A program made the position numbers and the translations under genes. DNA of 64,000 nt from Xiphias gladius. Lineage: Eukaryota > Chordata > Actinopteri > Istiophoriformes > Xiphiidae. Each line of letters opens with the position of its first letter. Position 1 is the stretch's first letter. The DNA lies in contig NC_053414.1 of the NCBI RefSeq assembly GCF_016859285.1, forward strand, positions 3,596,517 to 3,660,516. Direction: 5' to 3'. The notes below the pieces were generated by a model, which was given only the letters and a program-made list of their open reading frames with translations, was not told where the DNA came from and did no database searches. Below, piece by piece: positions 1-11,700 of this stretch.

Positions 1-814
1 TGATCAGATGTACGCGTTCTCTAAAAAGCAGGACTGCAGAAACCATAAGACATCAAATATATCAAAAAATGACCCCCCCAAAAAATATTTGTAAGTTACA
101 TAAAGGAAAGAATATTGTTCATGACAGAAAGTTGGTGATATCAATTTGTCCTCCAAAGATTTAAGAAGGTTTGGATTCATGTCCCCGACTTTTGCGTTTT
201 GACCTCCTTGACGCTGGCCTGAGCGTTTTGCTTCTGAAACTCACTGCCGCTGGGCCACATTGGTCCTGGGTGTTGACACGTAAAATGAATGACCAATAAT
301 GCTTCTCATTTTCCTGATTTTGTCTCTGCAACGTCAGACAGCAGAGAACCTCAAAAGTTCATTTGGAAAATTGTTCTCGCCTTGAAGTGCGAGTGAAAAA
401 GTCAGTTTACACAAATTACAAAAACGTGGTTTCTCTAATTCCTCCGGTGATATCCGTCTCTGAGATTTCTGCCTCCACCTCAGCGCGGTGCAGGTGAACT
501 GAATTTAGTTTGTGTTGCTCACAGCATCGGAAAATTAAATTTCAAATTTCAAAAGAAAGCAAGGTTTCAGAAACAGTGTCCCTGCTGCTCTGGATAATCA
601 GAACACACAGTTGTCACGGGGACTTTTTCTCAGCAGTTGTCAGATACATAGAGGGAAATAATAAAATATGTTCTTGGGTAAGTCGGGTGAACCGACCCAA
701 TAACGATCCAGTTTAATGTCGTCGTCCTAAAAATGTCAAAGATGCCGCTTCTGCGTGTGGTCTAGTCCGATCGCTCTGTTAACGCTGTCTGTTCGGTCGC
801 TCCCCTTCCTGCAG
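1..814 (+). other. last intron of mark1 (no coding exon seen)
   Basis: No stretch here reads as a further MARK exon in any frame with splice sites. It ends in a pyrimidine-rich acceptor (tccccttcctgcag, ending at 814). The rest of the gene lies to the left of the window. Confidence 0.6.
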
Positions 815-1157
815 GAGTTTATCAGGCGAACCCAAAGAGGAGGTGCGGGACTCCAAGCCTCGTTCCCTGCGGTTCACCTGGAGCATGAAGACCACCTCCT
901 CCATGGAGCCAGGGGACATGATGAAGGAGATCCGGAGGGTTCTGGACGCCAACAACTGTGACTACGAGCAGCGCGAGCGCTACTTGCTGTTCTGCGTGCA
1001 CGGCGACGCCCGGCAGGAGAGTCTGGTCCAATGGGAAATGGAGGTGTGCAAACTGCCCCGCCTCTCGCTGAACGGCGTGCGCTTTAAGAGGATCTCTGGC
1101 ACGTCCATCGCCTTCAAAAACATCGCCTCCAAAGTGGCCAACGAGCTCAGGCTGTGA
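815..1157 (+). CDS. mark1: MARK-family Ser/Thr kinase, last coding exon (KA1 domain), probably MARK1; partial
   Basis: MARK (Par-1) kinases phosphorylate tau and other microtubule-associated proteins and act in cell polarity. Only the terminal exon is in the window: one base of a split codon at 815, then 113 codons and TGA at 1155-1157. The translation begins [17 protein letters not shown] and carries the whole kinase-associated KA1 domain, with the hallmark segments [36 protein letters not shown] and the C-terminal ANELRL. KA1 binds anionic phospholipid and autoinhibits the kinase. Paralogue choice: the tract [14 protein letters not shown] resembles my memory of MARK1 (DARQDSL) rather than MARK2 (DGHAENL) or MARK3 (TPGHEDF), and the neighbours traf5 and rcor3 also point to the MARK1 block. 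The gene converges on the creatine kinase-like gene at 8219-16619. Family is certain; MARK1 is likely. Confidence 0.9.
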
Positions 1158-3844
1158 ACGACTCCCACTTGATAAGTTAAATTATCCTTAAACACTGCGA
1201 GGAGAATACTCTCTGCTCCTCTTCTTCCGAGACTGACGCCCCACCGAGTGACGGCGGCCGTCTTGTGTTCAGCACTATTCCAGGATAACTGCTGTATGAC
1301 TCAGAGAAAATACACCTTATTATACTCAACACAATTACTACTTAATGTTATCACTAAATGTTGATGCCAGTGAAACCAAATATTAAAACAAGTGACGTCG
1401 CAGACATTCAGCAGGTTGTGGTTCGTCCCTCAGTGTTGCTTCTCGACAACCGGTTGGTTTATCGCTGTGTTTACATGCACTTAAGAAATCGGATTTTTCC
1501 AAAGCCCTGGAAACTGAGCTGTGTAACATCGTCTCTGGAAACTCTGTATCAAGGTCAAAGGGATTAAAGCTGATTCACACAGGTAGATTTCTCTTGGGGA
1601 AACCCGATGAGTCTCAAACCAGGTTTCCGAGCTTTTTTCGAGACTGAGCAATTTGCATGTCAGCGAGGTAGGACAAGAAAGCAGCTGTATGCGGCAGTAC
1701 GGTTGGTGGAAATGCGGAGACTGATCAGACTGCATGTCATCTGGGGTTTTCGAGTCATAACAATATTGCAGTGCATGTCAACACATTATGCAGTTTCTTG
1801 CCTTAACCCGATTGCTAACAGTAATCTGGTTTCGAGAGTGCAAATAAACAGTCAGGCGAAACGTTACCTCTGCTCCAGCCGTGCAGCTCTCCCGGCATTG
1901 TGAAGTACGCAGAAAGTAGATGGGCTAGCTATGAATGCGGTTACGCTCTAAAACACACAGTATTCACCAGGCGTTTATCTGTCACCATGTGCTCTTTGCT
2001 TTCTGATGTGTATCTGTGGCCTGGGCCTCCGGTGCCATAGACCCGGCTAGTTAGCTGGCTGGTGTCAGCTGACCAAAGATGAGTTCGGACTGAATGTGAG
2101 GCTTTAAAGTGGGCCGGAGTGAAACCAGAACTTCCCCAATTCAAAAAAAATCGCACTGGCATTTGTAGCTACGCTAATAACTGAATATCCGGCTTTGCAG
2201 CAGAGCCCTTCTCGTTGTGTGGGTTCGTTTTGTGTGTTTAGATCAGGATGGTAGTTTTGTGAAAAATGATCTAACCTAAGAGGACCGAACGCTGTGGAGG
2301 GTTTTAAACGGCAGACGTTACAACTAGAGAGTTGAACAATGACTTTAGAGGAGAGCGTTGGTGAGTTTCACGGATGTTCCGGACATGGGAGCTGTAGCTT
2401 TTTTTTCCTGTGCCCACGAAGTAAGCAATGTTTAACCGTGTGAAAATTTCCATTTCAGTTTCATTTTCAATTTCTTATAGCAGCTGCTGTAGTGGAGCCG
2501 ATTCGTCTTGGAATGTGGAAAATAAACTCCAGGAACAGGCTTCGCTCTTTCACAAAGACCAGTGAAAGAAATGCTGAATGAGAGATTGTATTGAGCGACA
2601 GAAGACAGTCGACCGGAGGCTGGGACGGACGTGACCAGGTTGAGATGTAGAGTCGATGCTAAGAAACGGCGACGGCGTGTTGAGGAGAGGAGCTCGAAAA
2701 GGTTTCAGCTCGTCTTCATCCCGCGGCTCTCTGACGCCAATCCGTGAACGTAAGAGGCAGGGAAAAGGAGAGAGACTGAGGGCATTAATAGAAAGAAACC
2801 GCAGCACAAGCAGCGCATAGACGCTCCAAACACATGCGTCCGCCGCGTGCATGTTTCTAGCTAGCAACAGCTAACGTACACACAGTTAGCTTTTCGTGGT
2901 GGACGAACTCGGATGAATTACACCTTAAAGCTAGCTGTCAAACTAACAGACGTTAGTTCATGAGCACAAAAGTAAAGGTATAAATGAGGTTTCTCTCTAG
3001 CTAACGGTAGCGTAGCTTAGCGTGCTGCTTTGCTGGATGGTTAAGTGACTTTTTCATTCATTTTGTCTGACCTGGATGTTTTTAGTGAAACAATGTGTGG
3101 TTGGTTTTCTCTCCTGATTTTAAATGTCCACCGAGAACAGTAGCCCGTCGTCATGTCCACATTCACTCTCGGGTTTTGATGCTGTAAGTTGCACAGTTTG
3201 CAGCAGAGGTAACGAGTCATGGAAAGTGACGAACGATCGGGTCGTGACAACCTCCTCGCGGTTGGTTGTGTCACTGAGGACGTGTGATGTCCGTGACCTC
3301 TGACCTCCTGAAGTAGCACTCCCCCGCTGGCTGATGTTAAAATACTATTGCAATAATATTGGAGCCTTGGCGATGACACCAGTGCTCAGCAAACTTTTCT
3401 GGTGGTCGAAACACAAACTGTAAAGCACCGTAAATCTCTTTCCACATTTACAGCTGACAGAACAGAATGTGTTAAGTTTATTTTTTCGCTGAGTTATTGT
3501 TATTATTGGCGTATGAAACGATACCTGTCCGGGTGGTTACGTGCAGGTGCAGTGTTGATTGGTCTTGGTTTGTGTACAGAGTCTGTTTTTAGTTGGTCTA
3601 CACTGTCTACAGTCTTTATTTGTTTTCCACCACTGAAAATGTGTTTTTCTTATTTTTCAAGGTTTTTAGCAGTAAGGTAAAATTTCTTTTTTTTTTTTTT
3701 TTATATATAGTTGGTCATGTTTATGTTGCCGTTGAACGGAGCATAAACCAGAACTACACCACTGACCCCTGTTCAAACTTAAGATCAGTCTGTTGTTATC
3801 CTATATTTTTCTATCATAAACAAATCTCGGCAAATGTGCAGAGC

Positions 3845-3990
3845 TGAACCGACAACGTGTGAGTCCATCATTCAGTACTGTCTGACTTCAGCTCCAAAGC
3901 CATTGGTTCCTACTGAAGATGTAAATCTTTAAAAAAAACAAAACAAAAAAAAAACACCTCACAAATACGTAGTTTCATTAGAAAGAAAAA
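3845..3990 (-). repeat. dispersed repeat family A, inverted copy
   Basis: The reverse complement carries the tcttcagtaggaacc core that recurs in the other family A copies at 45065-45370 and 55440-55960. Ends are approximate. Confidence 0.4.
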
Positions 3991-4056
3991 CTCAGTAATT
4001 TCTTAAATCAGCTGGTCACCAGTTTTTATCAAACAAACAGGAGGAAATCATTCATG

Positions 4057-4442
4057 TTAGAGCTGCAACGACAAGTCAGCGGACAGAAAATAAATTGGCA
4101 ACTATTTTGATAATTGAATAATGTCAAATTTCTACTTGTACGAAAGGTGCTATATAAATAAAGTTTCACTGATCGAAACGTTTGCTATTTCAAGCATCGC
4201 ACTTATGAGGATTTGATTCTTTTTCCTCGTCGCACGTGATAGTGAAGCGAGTGTCTTTTGATTTTGGACTGTTGGTCAGACAAAGCGAGACATTCAAAGA
4301 TCTCACTTTGGTCTGTGGGAAATTACAACGCGCATTTTTCACGATTTTCCCGCATTATACAGACAAAACGATGAATTGATTAACTGGAAAAATAATCAGC
4401 AGATGGATCGATAATGAGAATAAATGTTAGGTGCAGCCCTAG
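4057..4442. repeat. MITE-like element with short inverted termini
   Basis: It starts gttagagctgcaacgac and ends ttaggtgcagccctag, whose reverse complement (ctagggctgcacctaa) is close to the start. The interior is AT-rich (attttgataattgaat, gattaactgg). Related fragments lie at 10150-10290 and 56436-56770. This is the texture of a hAT-like non-autonomous teleost repeat; no transposase is present. Confidence 0.55.
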
Positions 4443-4625
4443 TGCATTTGTTGGGGACTATTTTCAGAGGCGGATTAATCCACATCTGGTGCTCCAGTGA
4501 GTATTTTTTGAATAGTTTTTGGAAACAACGAAGGAATAATGATACACACACAGCGCTCGTTAGCAGGAGACATTCTTTGTTGGTTTAAGTCTGCACATGG
4601 GATTTGTTGGCAACAAGAATAATAT
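4440..4625 (+). repeat. dispersed repeat family A
   Basis: Contains the words gcggattaatccacat and gtctgcacatgggatttg, shared with copies at 48860-49175 and 55440-55960. Confidence 0.5.
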
Positions 4626-6576
4626 AGAATATACAGTAACTAAACCTGTGCTCTAAGCCTGTTCACTGCTGTTTCCTGGTAGATCAACTCAGATCTGTAT
4701 CTGTTCCACCACCTAATGCCTTCTGAATGTACTGCTTCGTATTTCTTATGCATTCGGTCGCGTCAGAGGAAAAGAGAAGTTAGTGGTTTTTCTTTCAGTT
4801 TTCGTTTTTTGTATATTTTTGATTATTTTCCCGCTAATCTTTGGCTGTATATCAACAGAGCCACTAACTCGCTCCACTTGTCTCTACAGTGTTGAGGACC
4901 TGAGGGTTCACTGTGCAACGGTTCTCCATCATTACTGCAACTTGAGAACGCTTTGTACTGTATGTTGTAGCACTTAAAACCAGGAAGGGAACAAACAATG
5001 CAAATCCAATGCCCTTGTCCGACAGGGATGAGAGAGGTTCAAATGTGCAGAGCCTGAATATGATGCTGCCTTCGTGTCGTGGGAAAGACTGTACGTAAAT
5101 CTGAGCCTCTTACTTGAAAATAGCCTTCACCTCAGCTTTCAGATAGTAACTCGTACGTGTTGACTGCCTCTGATTTGTCGGGCTCGTCACCAACAGGAAA
5201 GTAGCAAAGTCCATGATTGATTCATTTTGAATAAAAACCACCGAAATTAAGCGTCTTCACCGTGATTCATTTTGTGATGACAGCTGTTAAAATGCTACTG
5301 TAGGATCAAACTGCTACTGTTTTGTGACTCTTCTGAACATCCACTCCGGGACATTTTGCAGTTGATAAATTCTAAATTAGTTGTTCTCACTCGGCTACTG
5401 AGGGGTTTTCGATCTTCAAGAAGGCTCGACTGAAGGAATGGACTGGGGTCCAGAATGGAATACCTGCTGTACACAATGACACACATGCGTAATGCGACTT
5501 GTTCAAATACCGACCTCTTTCAGCTTTCCGCGTTACCTTCCAGCGGGTGACTCCGGGACTAGGCTCTAGCAGAGGTACGCACACAGAGCTCCAAGGTGAA
5601 TCCAGACCAGGTTTTTGCGACGGATCTCCGGACCACGCCGCAGCTGGAGAGCATCTCTGGACCAGTCGACGAACCCCCAGAAGAAACCGCCTGAAGTCCA
5701 TAAAATGAAAACCTCTTCAAGCCCCCAAGTCTGAAAACACCTTCAATCACAGTTAAGGTTGATCTCTGGTCGTGGTTATAATACGTTATAGTATGTCTCT
5801 GTTTATAAGAGATGGCACAAGGACGGAAAACTTTGAAGTGAAAAACACGAGCACCCATTCACCACCCAGACCACGGATTCAACAAGAATTCCCATGAATC
5901 TTTGCCACGGTCTGGCCATATTATTCGGATTATACCCACGAGCCGCAGGGTTGGAAAAACTGCTCTCTTCAGCTTTACTAGTTTTAATTCTGAGTTGGAG
6001 ATATCAGCAAGTTCTGATGGCTACGATATGTCCCACCCGGTGATGATAACTTCAGGAGAGTCGGCATAGGGTTGGAAAATGCTTGCGTCGAAATAAAATC
6101 CAAACTAACACTAACACAATCGATTAGGAAAAACTGAGAGAGATGCACGGTTTATCCCACTTGTAAAATAGCTTAGGCTTCATTTCAATTTATCTCGTGC
6201 AGTTTTTCCGGTTTAACTGTTTTTGGAATTTCGAAGACAAGGTGGCATAAAACCACATCGTGCTCAGACTGTAACGGCTCGCGACAGCCTCCTCGATGAA
6301 ATTCAGAGAGATATAATATGTAGTCAGTCGGTGAAAGGAACCGGAGACGTGTCGACAAAGTGGTGGAAATGTAAATGCACAGTCACAGCTGTTGACAGTT
6401 ACATCTAAATAAAATCCACTACAATAACAATCAAGCGAGCTGAAAAAGCTGCACAGCGCTTGATAGGAGCGGTTTCACTTGATAATGAACTACTACAACC
6501 AAATTAAAATATCTGATTTAGGTCATTTAGGTTACTATAATACTCCGCGAGCCTCAGGGATAAGCAGCTATAGTCA

Positions 6577-6985
6577 GTAGGTGATTTGAGGGGGGATGTG
6601 GGGGTGAGGGGGGGGGTACCATCCCCCCTTGTTAACCTGCCGTCGCTCCACCCCCCTAGTGGCAGAGAGAGCGCAGGGGGCAGAGCGGCTGTTCGGGTGA
6701 ATCTCGTGTCCGCCGGACGCATCGATCCTTCAGCTGAGCGAGGTTTGTGCGAGTTGGAGTCAACGACCCCGACCGTGGGTCCGATATATCAGGAGCCTAA
6801 CTGTGCCCACGGTGCCGTACGTGGTGCTGAAGGAGCAGACGGATCTGAGCAATAATGTCCTTTGGGAGGTGTACATGGGTGTGTGTGTGTGTGTGTGTGT
6901 GTTGGTTGGTGGTGTGGGAGCACGGGGGAGGGGACGCTCCCATTGGGCCATCCCCCCTGTTGAAGCATAACAAATCACCTGGGTA
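6577..6985. repeat. GC-rich interspersed repeat with inverted ends
   Basis: The left end reads taggtgatttgaggggggatg. The right end is its imperfect inverse, with catcccccc followed by aacaaatcacctg. The interior is much more GC-rich than the flanks and includes a (TG)n run at 6879-6902. The direct words ggttactataata occur just outside both ends (about 6531 and 7005). Family unknown to me. Confidence 0.45.
6879..6902. repeat. (TG)n microsatellite
   Basis: About 12 uninterrupted TG units. Confidence 0.9.
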
Positions 6986-7079
6986 TGACTCATGCTGTGA
7001 TGGAGGTTACTATAATATTATGTGACTATTCTAGTCAGAAAAATCAAAGGCCTTTTGTGGTTGTGGGCGAATCGATCCC

Positions 7080-7520
7080 CAGAGTTTCGTTACCACCGAT
7101 ACGAGCATCAATACCGGTGCCAATGGGACCGATACCAAAATAAATGGATCCGTTGCACGTCAGACCACATCCTGGGCACATGAATACTCCTTCTCCTTAC
7201 TGTCGCGGCATTTGCCTCTCTGCCGCTGCCGTGTTCGTACACGCGACGATGACCTCTTTAGTTCAGAGAATTCACGTTCAACGTTTGTTATTTACCACTG
7301 AAAACTGCCTTGTGTTTAAACCTGCGTGTGATAAAGCCCTTAAAAAAAACGCTGATCACACTTGGAGAAATTATTTAAAGGTAATTGAAATATATTCATG
7401 ACATATTTATTTCCTTTACACGAGAGAACATCAGCTGCTTTTTACCAATAAAAATCATTGATATTGGTATTGATATCGGTGATCCTGGCCCTGGTATTAC
7501 TTGGTATCAGATTGAAAACA
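7080..7520. repeat. MITE-like repeat (ends rich in GATACC/GGTAT words)
   Basis: The left part contains accgatacgagcatcaatacc and ggaccgatacc. The right part contains ttggtattgatatcggtg and cttggtatcag, broadly the inverse. No coding capacity. Ends are approximate. Confidence 0.35.
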
Positions 7521-7706
7521 CATTTTAAGGTATCACCCCACCCCTTGTTTTTGGTTCATCCAAAGCCTCATGGTAGATGCAATATGTTGTTAAAGGCCAA
7601 GAAAACAGTTTTTGTTTTTCTTGGTAAAAGTAACAAAGTGTTCAAATAAAACCGTAAAGTAGTAGATACCCGTTTATCTTAAAGGTGCTATATGTAGGTT
7701 TTTGCT

Positions 7707-8060
7707 GTAGGGCTTTGCGAAGGATAAATTCAGCATCACAGGTGTAATAACAATATTCTCCAGTATTGATATTTATCATAATGCACCAAATATTTAAACA
7801 TCACATATAAAATAATCAAACTGATGGCGGTGCAATGACGTCTGTTCATCTACTACATCAAATTCAGATAAAAACATAACTCGTATAAATTGATGCCTTC
7901 GGAAAACCGGTGTCTTATTAGCTTTTAATAAGTTCGTGTGAAATGATTATGTTAGCAACAAAGATTTGTAAACCAATAACATGATATGATCATATAATGA
8001 CAAAATAATTCAGCTGAGTGTCAATAAATGTCCTAATTTTGAATCATCACCCAGCCCTAC
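7707..8060. repeat. MITE-like repeat with GGGCT termini
   Basis: The left end is gtagggctttgcgaagga. The right end tcacccagccctac inverts to gtagggctgggtga. The interior is AT-rich. A related fragment (agggttggatgatatgacc) lies near 12591. Confidence 0.45.
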
Positions 8061-8218
8061 TCTTGGGAACTTAAACAGGCCTGATGAAGAAAGTTTAAAA
8101 CATGAGTTGCTAGAAGAAAAGACACTGTTCCGTTGAATGACGGACCAAGTCACACGCTTCCATCTTATTGGTCAGTCCATCTGTTCTCCTGCTCGTTCCA
8201 GCCAATTATCATCCAGAT

Positions 8219-8657
8219 CTACTTCTGTGTAGGAACGAGCTCATCGACGTCTCTGCCGACCTCCAGCCTCTTCTCCATTGCGATGAGCAGCTTGACCCCG
8301 TCCACAACCAGCTGGGTCAGTCCCACCTCGCTCAGGCCGATGGTCGCCACGTTGCTCACAAGATACAGCGCAGGGGATTCTGGGAAATAAAAGGTAAATT
8401 TGAACCGGGGACTCTCGTGCTGACTTCTGTTGAACTACTGGTGAACTCTGACTTTTAGAGAAAAGAGTTGAAGGTTAAAAAGCATTAAGGTTTGTCAGAT
8501 GTTTTTTTATGCTGAAGGAGTAGCAGGAAGGTCATAGATCTGATCATAAGAAAAGGAAAGAGGGTCAGACGTCCTTCAGAGAAATCAAATCAAATCCCTC
8601 AACGGCACAATTTTGGAACATGCTAATCCTGTCTCTGTATTTGACGCACTTTTATTA

Positions 8658-8700
<43 letters not shown>

Positions 8701-11700
8701 TTAATAAAATGTCCAAAGTTACTGAAGAACACAAACAAGATGAAAAATGCTCTCAGATAGTGAAGTAAAAAATACAGGCATAAAAAGTAGGCTCGGCACA
8801 ATTACGGGCACCTTTTTGATGAATTCAAATTAGTTCCTAAACCAAAATAAAAGACAAATGAGACTCATCGGTGCTTAATTGTCAGTGTTCATATGACCTG
8901 AATTAACCAATGAATGATGGTTTTACTGCATTAAAAAGGGGCAGATTGCTTCCTGTTTCTTTGACACAATGGAGAAAAAAAGGGAGCATCAGAGACGCTT
9001 TTATCAGAACACGAAACGATCCCAGAGGCCACAAGGCGACCGCCAAAGATCCTGAAATCCCTGTTTCAACGGTTGGTCGTGTTTTCAGGAAGTTTCACAT
9101 TCATTAAAACTGTCAAGACGCTTCCAGGACGTGGGGCCGAGAAGAAACTCAACGACAGAAGTCTGGGAATGTTGTGGAAAAAACACTAAGCAAGACATCT
9201 AAAGAGCTTCAGGCCGACCTGGATCAATCTGGAGCGGTGGTTTCAGTCCGTACCAGATGCCGCGCACTAAACCAAGTAGGGCTCCATGGGCCACGGTCAA
9301 GGAGGACACCGATATTGAAAGAAAGGCAAAAAAAGACAAAACTAATTTTTGCAAAAACCTTCATAGATAAGCCGCAGTCTTTCTGGGATAAGGAAAATAA
9401 CATCCTACCTACAGTAAAACATGGAGGAGCTTCTATCAGGCTGTAGAGCTGCTTTGCTGTCTCTGGTTCTGGAGGCACTGAATGTATCAAAGGGAAGACG
9501 AACCAAGGCGCTTTAGAGCCAAATGTGTCACCCAGTGTCAGAAAAGTGGGTTTGAGGTGAAGGTCGTGGGTCTTTCAGCAGGACATCGACCCAAAGCAAA
9601 CATCCAGTAGCACAGAAGAATGGTTGAAAAGGAAAAGATGGACTGTTTTAAACTGGCCAGTGATGGGTCCTGACCTAAATCCCATTGAAAACCTTTGGAG
9701 AGAGCTGAAGTCTGCCGTTGCAAAAAGGACTCCTGCAAACTATAAAGAGCTTTAACGCATAGTAATGGAAGAAGCGGCAGAAACTACCAGCAGACAGGTG
9801 CCAGAAGCTTCTCGTTGGCTACAGGAAGCGTTTAGAGGCCGTCAATGTTGCCAAAGGTTCTGCAACCAGATATTAGTGAAGGTGCCAATAATTGTGTCTG
9901 GGGTAGATTTTGTGTTTGTGTTATTTCACTATTATGCTAGTTTTGTTTTTTCATTTTCTTTTGTTCAGTAACTTTGGACATTTTATTAAAATATTTTTGA
10001 TTACATAAAAGATGTTGATTTGCATCTACTGTGTTTCTGATTATATTCTAAATTCTGAACTTAGAATTCAAGGGTGCCAATAATTTCAACCAGGACTCTA
10101 TATATGTCGATAGATAGATACATATGACAAAGACTAGCATCTACAAATCTTTTTTGAGAGGCTAAAATCTGCAAATATTTGGCTTTTTCTCACTATTTTG
10201 CTTGAAAAATGGCTGAAAAAAATATAAAAATAGTTGCCGATTATTTTTCTGTCGATTGACTGATTGACTGTTTCAACTGTAACGCAAAGTGATATTTTAC
10301 ATGTAAGGTCACTGAGGCAGTTAGCGTTTTAAAAAAATGCTGAACTCTACTAATGGGACATAAAGTATCCTGCCCTCAAAATAGTTTAAAATCTGACTCA
10401 TGATATCTGACATATCCTATGGCAATAAATTTATAGATGGATCATTTTTAATTCCAAAGGTTCCACCACAGTTCAACACTGCCTAAAATTTGTTTGTGGT
10501 AAATGTGCCTGCCTGTCAGATATATTTGATTTGTGCAAGTCGCTGCATTTTGTTCGATCTTGATCTCGAGTAGAGTTGTCAAGTGTGAGGAGCTGTTTCA
10601 GGTGCCCCTGGTTCAGAAAGCAGCAGGAAGGTCACAGTCCGCTGATGTTCTCGATTAATCAGTTCATTATTTGGTCAATAACGTGACGGAAGACAGCGAA
10701 AAATGCCCATCGCAACATCCTGGAGCACAAGTTGACGTCATTAAATGTCTTGTTTTTTTCCATCTGACACTCCGAAACCCAAAGAGAGTTAATTTTCTAG
10801 AATGCAAGAGCAAGAAGAGCAGCACATTCCCCCATTTGAGCAGCGGGATCCATTAAATGTTTGGCGCTCTTGCTTATGAAATTCAGTAATTAATCATCAA
10901 AATCAGCAATAATTACATTATCTGCAAGAGGCCTGTGTTTCTGTTAGGCAACACTGAGGTTACTGTGGAAAGAAAAAACTGGAATGAGAGTACAGACAGG
11001 AGAAAAACACCCCAAACCAGCAACCCCTCCTAACTCTATCAATACATATTCCACTAATGTAACATGATATTGGAAACGCAGCCTTAACGGCTGTTGCTGT
11101 TCTCACATCCAGTGAGAGACTCTGACGGTGCAGAAGGTGGCTCCGCTGTCAAAGAGGTTCATGGTTCATTAAGTGGCAGAGAGTCGTCGCAGCACATTCA
11201 GAATGTAGTCAGGAGCAATTGCGAGCTGGAACAGCAGATTTCAGGTTGTCCCTCAGGACACACGGAAGGTTTGTGGAGGTGGTAAATGCTCCCAGCCGCC
11301 TAGCTCCCATGCCCCCAACGGTCTGATACAAAAACAATTACTGGTGCATTTGGAGCAACAGGATACACCAGGATTCAGTGCCAGTTCAGGGCTGCTATAG
11401 GATATTATATTTTACTTTTCTAATAACACGGATCCTGACACATCGCATCTCATTAACTGTGTACTGTGGTCACAAGATGGCAGTTAAAAAAATCTCCTAA
11501 CTCGTTAAATACTTGGTCTTTGAGGTGTGATGTAGTACTACTGCTCATTTTCCCAAAATATTAATAAGCTTAATATTATATTTCATACTCATTTCCTCTG
11601 ATATCAGTGGATGCGCTGCATGAAACCCTGGATTTACATCTAGACAGTAACTTACTGGCCATGAATCTTCAACGTCTAACCCAGAACTGAACGTGGAGCA

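Larger units (their letters stand above)
1158..8218. other. mark1-CK-like intergenic region including mark1 3' UTR
   Basis: No supported coding sequence. The mark1 3' UTR must begin at 1158; AATAAA strings at 1843 and about 2519 are possible poly(A) signals, not proven. Around 1920-3020 the sequence is rich in GCTAGC/TTAGCTAAC-like words, a common texture near teleost promoters; a similar block lies at 19190-19720. A poly-T run is at 3688-3703. From 3.8 to 8.1 kb the region is mostly interspersed repeats, listed separately. Confidence 0.5.

Noticed and set aside
11169-11225. Minus-strand frame [18 protein letters not shown] as last exon of the CK-like gene, joined from a strong gtaagt donor at 11655
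   Set aside because: A far better last exon at 8219-8379 matches the CK C-terminus over about 40 residues ([18 protein letters not shown]…VPTQK) and joins in phase from the donor at 11741.
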